From Amyloporia xantha (taxonomy: Eukaryota > Basidiomycota > Agaricomycetes > Polyporales > Adustoporiaceae): a stretch of DNA of 64,000 nt. The first letter of the stretch is position 1, and each line of letters starts with the position of its first letter. The position numbers were made by a program, and so were the translations under genes. The notes under the pieces are model-generated. The model worked only from the letters and a program-made list of their open reading frames with translations. It was not told where the DNA came from and ran no database searches. The stretch lies in contig JAYKKR010000010.1 of assembly GCA_036971615.1 (NCBI GenBank), positions 434,001 to 498,000 of the forward strand, given 5' to 3'. This document shows positions 56,818-64,000 of this stretch, piece by piece.

Positions 56818-59034
56818 TCACAGCTCCGCCTTAGCGTATTGCGGGAGGTGTTCGTTCATCTGCACGAAGCCGAAGTCGGGTGAGACTAATGCAACCGCAC
56901 AAAAAAGGGGGGGCAAAGCACAGCGTCAGCTTCATCTCTCACGTCCAGCCGGCACGACGCCGCCGCCGCACGCACGCCCGCACACGCGCACGCAGCCGCA
57001 GCCCCTGCCGACGCGCACCACAGCGAAGAGCAGACTCACTCACATCGGCTGATGTCCGCCTCCCCCGCACCCGCGCCGTACCCGTCCGCCCCCGGCGTGT
57101 TCGCCGCCGAGCTGCTCGTCGACAGCGACGACGCCGACGTCGACGGCCGCACGCTCCTCCCCCCGCCCACGTACATCCCCCCGTGCCCACCGTGCCCACC
57201 GTGCCCGTGCGAGTGCCCATCGTCGACCGTGTTGTACGCAAAGTCGCCCTGTGCCGGGTTGAAGCCGTACGTGTCCACCGACGGCAGCTGGATCATGCTC
57301 CGCACGCGCGGGATGCCCCCAGAGTGGTCGTCTGGCTGCGGCGAGCTCGACGGCCGCTCCGACCCCGCGGAGAGCGGCGGGTGCTCCGTGTACGGCGACG
57401 GGTACGGGTGCACCGCCTGGCTGTGCCTGCGTGCCCGGCGGATGCTCAGTGAGCCGCCGTTGTTGTACGAGCGGGAAGAAGGCGGACGCGAGGAGGAGGG
57501 CGTCAGAGGCCGGCCGGACGACTGGTGGCTCGAGCTCGGGCGCGAATAGTCGTGGTGCGCATAGTGCTGCGGCGAATCATCGTAAGACGGCATGGACGAC
57601 ATGGACGAAACAGAGTACCCCGACGTCGGGCGGCTGTCAGGCGAAAGTGGGGCCGCGCTATGGTGGTTCCTGCTCATCTGCACGCTGGAATACGACGAAT
57701 ACGTGTTGATCTGCGGCGGCTGCGGGCGCGACGTGTTCGAATACCCGCTGTTCACACCGCTGCTCGGGTTGAGGAGGCTCGAGAGGCTGCCGGACGAATG
57801 GCTCGACGCCGCGCTCGTGGGCGAGAACGACCAGTTCGTCTGGTCCGGGTACTGGTACTGCGTCGACGGCGACGGGAGCATCATCGACTCGCGCCCCTGG
57901 CTCGTGTACGTGAGCGGGCTGAACGACGCGGACGACGGCGTGTCCTCTGTGGGCGTGATCGGGTGCAGCGGGTGCGCCGAGTGCGCGGCGTACATGCCGC
58001 CGTGCGAGCCGAGCGGCGGGTCGGACGGGACGGTGAGCGGCGGGAGCGTGCTGCGCGGGTAGCTCGTGCCCCAGCCGGGCGCGCCGGGCTGGCTGAGCGG
58101 CGTGAAGGACCCGGGGGCGGAGAAGCCACGCGCACGGGCACCTTGTTTCGGGGATGAGGTCTGGGCAGGGGTAGAGAGCGCGACGGAAGCCATACCGATC
58201 GCGGAGCGGGGCGGTGGGATGCTGGGCATTTCGTTGTCGCGCTTGCGCGGCTTGGGCATGCGAGGCGGCACGCGTCGCTTGAAGTTGGCGACGACTTCGG
58301 GCGGGGAGTGACGGTTGAGCGTGGGGTGCGCTGCGAGTGAGAGGAATGTCAGTTTCGCAGAGACACGCGACAGGGAACGCGACTGACACCAAGTGCTCGC
58401 GTCGGGATCATCAATGGCTGGATCGACGTTGCGTAGATTGACTTTGCGCATGAACCCGTAGATCTGTGGGCGGCAGGTTATAACTACGTAGTAAAACATG
58501 TTAGAACACGACGCACGTTCAATTGGCGGGAGAAACTGGCGAAGCGGGACTGGCGGTAGACACTGGGGAGGACATGAAGGGCGAGCTGTTCTGGCCGCTC
58601 GACGATGATGTGTTCGCCTGCGGGATCCCAGCGGATCATGTGGTGATTTTCTGGGCGTTCAAGGAGACTTGGAGGGGGCGTCAACAGGCTTGCCGCGAAA
58701 GTGCGGCGGAGGATACGTACGCGTAGAGCTTTGTCAAGAACGTTGCCTGGGGCTTGGCGGCCTGCTGGGGCGTGCCCTCTGGCTTTTGGGCTGGCGGGGA
58801 CTCGTGCTTGGGAGACTGGGAGTCGCGGGTGGGTGACTGGGAGTGTGCATCGTGGGGAGACTGTGCGGAGTGGTCGTCCTGGAGAGAGGACTGGGTGGTG
58901 AGGAGCTGAGGAGGGTAAACGAGGGTTGGGTTAGAGGAGAGGGAGTACTGCTGCTGCTGCTGCTGGTGAGGAGGCGCGTCCTGGCGCTGGTAGGGCTGGC
59001 GGGAGGAGTAAGTCTGAGGATAGAGATCTGCCAT
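56818..59034 (-). CDS. HSF-domain transcription factor
   Basis: Five exons on the minus strand, 59034-58721, 58667-58517, 58463-58388, 58330-57044 and 56885-56818, give 631 aa. A Gln/Ser/Pro-rich start (with six consecutive Gln) leads to an HSF-type DNA-binding domain at about residues 97-200: ATFLTKLYALLERPENHHMI, RWDPAGEHIIVERPEQLALH, then the recognition helix RQSRFASFSRQLNIYGFMRK. The domain is split by three introns. No leucine-zipper trimerisation region and no response-regulator domain follow, so Sfl1/Mga1-like regulators are a closer model than classical Hsf1 or Skn7. The tail is Ser/Pro/Tyr-rich, with a His-Gly run (HGHGGHGGHGG) near the end, and closes with FVQMNEHLPQYAKAEL. It should be a nuclear regulator. 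Confidence 0.9.
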
Positions 59035-62000
59035 GGTGTGCGGGGAGAGGGAGGCACGAGGAGAGGAAGAAGGCGAAGATCTGAGGGAGGGAGAGAAGGG
59101 AGTCAGGTGGCGGTACTTAGCGTGGATCGGTGTGGGCGGGAGACGGCGAGAAGACTAGGGGAAACGGATGAGGAGGAGCAGAAACTAAATATACGGAGAG
59201 CACATCTGTGGGACAACGGTGGACTTACGCGCGACGACCGAGCGAACGTAAACTCGTCCCAGATCTGAGAGTGAGATCAGATTGAGCACGAGAGTCAGCG
59301 ACTCTGGCCGCCGCGCCCTCGGCCAATTCCCTGTGCACTACTTGCTATGGCAGCTGCCATCCCAGCAAGGCTAATCGGACGACCAGCCGACGGTGTGTAT
59401 GCAGCAGTCGAGCGTAGCAGCCCGTAGCAGCCTGTGGGTGGTCGCCATTGCACGCTGCCCGGGGGCACGCCCTGTTATCGCACGCATGGCTTGAATAAGG
59501 TTTTTTCGACGAGAAGCCTTCCGCGTCCATCTCTGATCGAAAGCACATCCCCCATATCCGGTCAATCCTCCTCGGCACTTCCCTTCCCCGAGCCGCCCGT
59601 CCTTGGTGTCTGCGAGTGCGAGGGTCTCTCTCCTCACGTCTCACCCATCGCACTCGTCTTTCATGCACGAGTCTCTACGACACATGTTCTCCTTTTCTCT
59701 CTCTATCCCCTCATACCCCTACCCCATCCAAACGCACACCACCGGGCCTCGGCTACATGCATTCCGTCTCGCGTGGCATCCCTGCGCGTCCCCATTGGCT
59801 GCCGATTCGAGGGTCCACCCCCGTCTCCCCGTCTTCTCACAGACCCTGAGCTCTGCCTCCGGGGTCCTGCAGTCCCCCGCCACCGCCCATTCACTCTTGG
59901 CTGCCTTTTCTGGCCGCCTCCCGTCTCTGCACGCGATCGATATTTTTAGTCGTCCGTAGAGTGCAAGCACCCTCGAAGGAGGCGTCCAGTGCAGCTGCAG
60001 CCCTCGCGCTCGGTCGTAGATAGATAGCCCATTGTACGTACAGACCTCGTCTGGCCACTACTATCAGTCCACCCCGCGTGTCGTCACTCTCGACCGCTTC
60101 TTCCCCAGGGCCCACTCCGTCTTCTCAATCGCAGCGATCGTACTCCGGCGGCGTCCAAACAATTCCCAATTCCCCCTCCAGCTTGCTGCTTCTCCCTCGC
60201 CGCCGGCCACACAGACGCCACCCAGCCCATGCAGTGCGCCTTCTGCGCCACAATCCGATGGCCCTCCCCCGCCCGCCTCCTCCCTCCCGCCGCCTATTCG
60301 CACACACCCTCCCATATAAGCACCCTCCCCGCCCCCCAGTCCAGCAGTCCCCCTGCCTCATTCCCCGCGCGCTGAACGCCCATGATAGCCCTACGCTACC
60401 CCGTCTACGCGCCTCGGCTATCCTCCCTCAATACCCGATGCCTGTCTAGCTCCACCTCCCCCGAGCCCTGCGGGCACCCCTCCGTCACGCACGCTCGAAT
60501 CTCGCACGAACCTCGCACATGCACCGTCCCGCATGCTGCCTCCGCCGTATCGTCCATTCTCACCGCCCACGCACCGCTCGACATCAGAAATACGGATGCA
60601 CGCGCGCTGCTATTAGGTTACGCTAGTCCTAGTCCACGATCGCTGCCCCCCGTCTGCGGCCGTGCATGCATTTGCCTCCGCGCGCCCAGTGCTAAGCATC
60701 TTTGACTGTACAATGCACAATCATGCACAATGTACCGGCATCGCCCTGACGCACGCTCGCATTCCGGGCCTCCTCGTCTGCCATCTGCCATGACAGAACG
60801 CAATCGCAGAGCTCGTCCCCGCGCGCGCTCCCCGTCGACGTTCATGAATCATTAGGCACCGGGGCACTGACCACCCATCACCCACCCACCGCGGCAACTC
60901 GCCATCGCTATCTGGGCGGATCCTGTCCGGCGTGACCCCTACGCTGACAGCTCGCCGCGAAGCATGACCGAGGCTCGAAACGGATTACGGACGACGTCGC
61001 ACGCTCAGGTTAGGTTAGGCCCCTTAACGTTAGACACCTCGTCCCCGGCGCGTGACTCAGCCGCAACAGTCATACCCCGTCGAGGGGACACGACACGGTG
61101 GCAGCTGATCTGCCCCATCCCATTTTGGTCTTTTGTCGCCTGTCGCGTCGGTGATATTCGACGGCCTGACAATGATACGGTGTTGGAACGGGAAGCTATA
61201 CCTAATTGACAGCACGGTCGATATACGATATACAATATGCATCCGCGCGTCAGATGCCCGTGCCCGATCCCGCATTGCGCACCCACCACCCTGATAATTG
61301 ACCGCGGGCGCCTGATCCGAATCAGAGTTTGTCCACCAACAGCCCTGGTACCGGTGCCCGCATGCGGAAGACAATCAATGAATTCGAGCAACTGCAAGCT
61401 CCTAGCTATACTTGTGTGTGATGGCATATGATGATGTGCAGTCCGTCCGCGCTCCGCTGCTGTGCGTGTCATGATCAATGCCCCCTGCAGCGCTTGCCCG
61501 TCCGCGGGGACCCGTGCGCTGTCAATAAGGCAATTTTCCCTTCCGACGGGGACGCTGGCTGCTGGGGGCTGGTGTGCTGTGTTATCAGTGATGAGGGTGA
61601 GGGCATGATGATGGTACCCGGGCCTAGGAGACTCGGGTGATGGCCCAAAAATTAAGTACATACATACGCGCAAGTGGGACTCGGGCTTGGAAGAGAGCGC
61701 CTGCGGACCGCGGTGAGATATCGATGTGCTGAGCTTCTTCCCCTGTCTGTCTGTCTATCCGTCTGTCCGTCCGTGCGTCTGCATCATGATCGTGATTGAG
61801 AATTCATCATCCACTGTTCATACGAGTAGCACCTACTTCCACCGTCCCGCAGCGTGCGTGCCATTTACCCGCATGAATCTTACATACCACGCACACATCA
61901 CGGGCGCGGTGCAACGCAGTCCAATTCCATGTACTCCTGTCCTACGCCAGTGCTCCGAATCAATCGCAACGTTCTGGTCTCCGTTCTATGAACTTCTGTT

Positions 62001-63328
62001 CATCACCCCGCGTCGCGACTTGTTCCGGGGACGTATACGTACGACGCTTTGGGATGTGCGTGAGACAGCGATGTGGTCTCATCGTTCCATGATGTGCGCG
62101 AGTCCTGGATCCCTGGCCTGCTGCTGCTGCTCCTGTTCCTACGGTAGTCGCGCGCACTGCAATCTCTCGGGCATCGCGGCTTCTTGAGGCGCGAGACCCC
62201 GCGATCGGCTGGCGACGGTGGGGACGGCGTTCCTACGTACCCATGTCAATGCACAGGGTCGATGTTCACATATGCATTGTACGGTTGACCGGGCGCGGGT
62301 TTTGAACGGCTTCGGGATTGGGAGGCTCGGACTGCTGTGCACACCGCACTCACGATCGACTCCACTGACGACTGCTGTCGCCATCTATCACACAGCAGTC
62401 TCGTTGACCGGTCCTGCAGCTGTCAATGAGAATTCACGGAAGAGCGAACGGTAGATAACGATCGCGAACGGTGTAAATAGGTCATATTGTAGCTAGCGTC
62501 TATGCGTAGAGTGTGAGTCGGTGCAACCGAGTTGGAAAAGTATGTGCATGAAGTGCAATGTTAGTGGTGGGCTATTCAGATGCGATGCGGGGTTATACTA
62601 GTGGTTACGATTATGATGGGCGAACAAAGGAGTGACGGGCGGTAGGTGGTGGTTAACGTTGGTGTGTGGGTTGATGATGATACAGTGAAGTGAAATGCAT
62701 GCAAATGCAGTTGAGAACAGAAATAGAAGCCTGGAAAGGAGGAGTGAGGGGTAGACGACAGCGGACGGCTGCGGATGACCCGCAAGTTGACGACGCGGAC
62801 CCTCTCAATGCCATAGCGCCGTGATACAAATAAAGAGCGACGGAGCCAAATCGGAATACGTGGTTGAAAACAAGCGGCCGATGAAGCAATGACCGATCCG
62901 GGAGCACGAACATCCAACAACGAAGCAAGCAGAGAAAATCCCATCCAGAATCCACGATAATCATAATCACGAACCAGAACAGAACAGCAAAGAGACAAAA
63001 GCAAACATAACACGGATCCTAACTCCAAAGAAGAACAAAGAAGCAAGAACAACAAGGAAGGCAATATCATCGGACTGCGAAGCGTAACGCGAACAAGAAC
63101 TTGGGAGAAGCGAGCAATGGGCGCCCCGAGTCTCGAGTCCCGAGATCTCGAGGCGCGACACAGAGACAATCTTCTTCGGGAAAGCTGTTGACCGCGGAGA
63201 CCTTGATATGACGAAGGGGGGACGTCCTGAGCGCGCGTCTCCCCCTAAGGTGCAGACCTTGACTCTGGTCCGCACTTCACTCGCCTCGCTTCCTGCCCCT
63301 GAGCAGGAAACACGTGTCCGTCCGAGGA
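59035..63328. other. 4.3-kb stretch without a recognised gene
   Basis: No convincing coding exon on either strand. Much of 59.5-60.6 kb is C/T-rich on the plus strand and gives Pro/Ser/Arg-rich open frames in several registers. That is composition, not coding. The left part should be the long promoter and 5' leader of the HSF-domain gene; the right part may include a 3' UTR for the minus-strand gene starting at 63757. Long upstream regions are common for developmental regulators, so regulatory DNA or non-coding RNA is plausible. Confidence 0.45.
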
Positions 63329-63757
63329 TCAGCTCTCCCCGTCATAGTGCAGCGTAATGCTCGAAAACGCGCCGAAGAGGTCCACATCGTCTGGCGGCGG
63401 TTCCAGGCCGTCGTCAGCACCCAAGCCTGGCGTGCCGGGTACACCTGCGCCTGCGACGCCTTTGATTGGGTACTGTTGCGCATTCCCGAGGAAGGGCTGG
63501 GAGGGCGGCCGCGGGGAGGGTCTGGGTGAGTGTCGTGGTGATTGCTGAGGTGATTGCGAATCTTGCTTCTCGAGGTGGAGCGACGATGACTCGTGCATTT
63601 GGCGGAAGTTTACAGCGTCGACGCCATTAGATACCGTGGGCACAATCTGCACCGAGTAGAGTAGAGGCGGAAATAGACACGACGTCAGAGGTGTTGCGGA
63701 AGCAGTGCGGAAGCGCGATGAGGAGGCGACACGGAGCCACGGCGATGGCGAATACAT
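63329..63757 (-). CDS. Short Pro/Ser-rich protein, start uncertain
   Basis: 142 aa if read as a single exon from the ATG at 63757. The segment DAVNFRQMHESSSLHLEKQD looks ordered and charged. It is followed by a low-complexity SPRHSPRPSPRPPSQPF and a C-terminal GLEPPPDDVDLFGAFSSITL ending HYDGES. Low complexity plus an acidic end suggests a regulatory protein; no family is recognised. The first 35 residues are Ser/Leu/Arg-rich and could instead be leader or intron, with a real exon starting near 63645 after a CAG acceptor. In that case the 5' part lies in or beyond the window edge. Confidence 0.55.
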   Translation of the reverse strand: MYSPSPWLRVASSSRFRTASATPLTSCLFPPLLYSVQIVPTVSNGVDAVNFRQMHESSSLHLEKQDSQSPQQSPRHSPRPSPRPPSQPFLGNAQQYPIKGVAGAGVPGTPGLGADDGLEPPPDDVDLFGAFSSITLHYDGES

Positions 63758-64000
63758 TGTTGAGTAGTCAGAAATATCGATGAGGTCATCGAATAGCAGT
63801 AGACGAGTAAGGCCGGTTGATGCGAATTCGGACGAGAGAAGGCGAAGATTAAAAAGGCAAGAGCAGGATTAGTTCACGGCGAACAAATACGCAGATATCA
63901 ATAGAAAGGATATTAATGGAGGCAATGAATGGGAGGCAGCTCGCTGAATGTCATAAGGTCGCATGACAATATCAACTCGGGTAGATAGAGAGCACAATAT
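63758..64000. other. Right-edge region
   Basis: No coding frame recognised. Probably promoter or leader of the minus-strand gene to its left. Confidence 0.4.

Noticed and set aside
57525..58392. Long Arg-rich and Ala-rich frames on both strands
   Set aside because: These are shadows of the HSF-domain gene in GC-rich DNA; no family motif.
59434..60449. Pro/Ser/Arg-rich plus-strand frames
   Set aside because: Several overlapping registers are open at once because the strand is C-rich; none shows splice-linked extension or conserved residues.

Overview
The window looks like nuclear DNA of a mushroom-forming basidiomycete (Agaricomycetes). The genes are dense and on both strands. Most are cut by many short introns of about 46-76 bp with GT-AG ends. 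The proteins are typical fungal families: a Zn2Cys6 regulator, Erb1, Arp4, Pch2, Trs20, Pex11, and a multi-span membrane family common in Agaricomycetes. The species cannot be named from the sequence. All functions below come from reading translations by eye, without database searches; exon joins were chosen by splice motifs plus reading-frame continuity.

Left part (1-20 kb): mitochondrial ribosomal protein bL19m; a large Zn2Cys6 transcription factor; an ACAD10/11-like acyl-CoA dehydrogenase in 14 exons; an intron-bearing tRNA-Pro; a small probable mitochondrial protein; a crotonase ending in a peroxisome-type ARL tail; an isoprenylcysteine-methyltransferase-like membrane protein; a complete short hAT-type DNA transposon with terminal inverted repeats and an 8-bp target duplication; an LLP1-type nucleolar protein; an F-box-like protein; and a multi-span membrane protein.

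Middle (21-43 kb): a run of conserved housekeeping genes. ERB1 and ARP4 diverge from one short promoter. They are followed by an uncharacterised low-complexity protein, TRS20 and a mitochondrial rhomboid protease (also divergent), a YIPF-type Golgi membrane protein, the Pch2/TRIP13 AAA+ ATPase, an Rdx/SelW-like thioredoxin-fold protein with an 8-nt exon, a TVP38/VTT-domain protein whose 3' end lies in a mariner-type MITE, a small membrane-anchored coiled-coil protein, and the divergent pair PEX11-like / Tctex-type dynein light chain.

Right part (43-64 kb): about 3.5 kb without a recognisable gene, then two large single-exon genes (a PPR-like mitochondrial protein and an unknown serine-rich protein), a CLASP microtubule regulator, an HSF-domain transcription factor with homopolymeric tracts, a 4.3-kb non-coding stretch, and a short proline/serine-rich protein near the right edge.

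There is no secondary-metabolite cluster, CRISPR array, prophage or virus. Three genes share a peroxisome/fatty-acid theme (acyl-CoA dehydrogenase, PTS1-like crotonase, PEX11-like), but they are dispersed. The most interesting material is structural: a MITE that supplies a stop codon, an intact non-autonomous hAT with a CACGTG hairpin, micro-exons, and two GC-AG introns.
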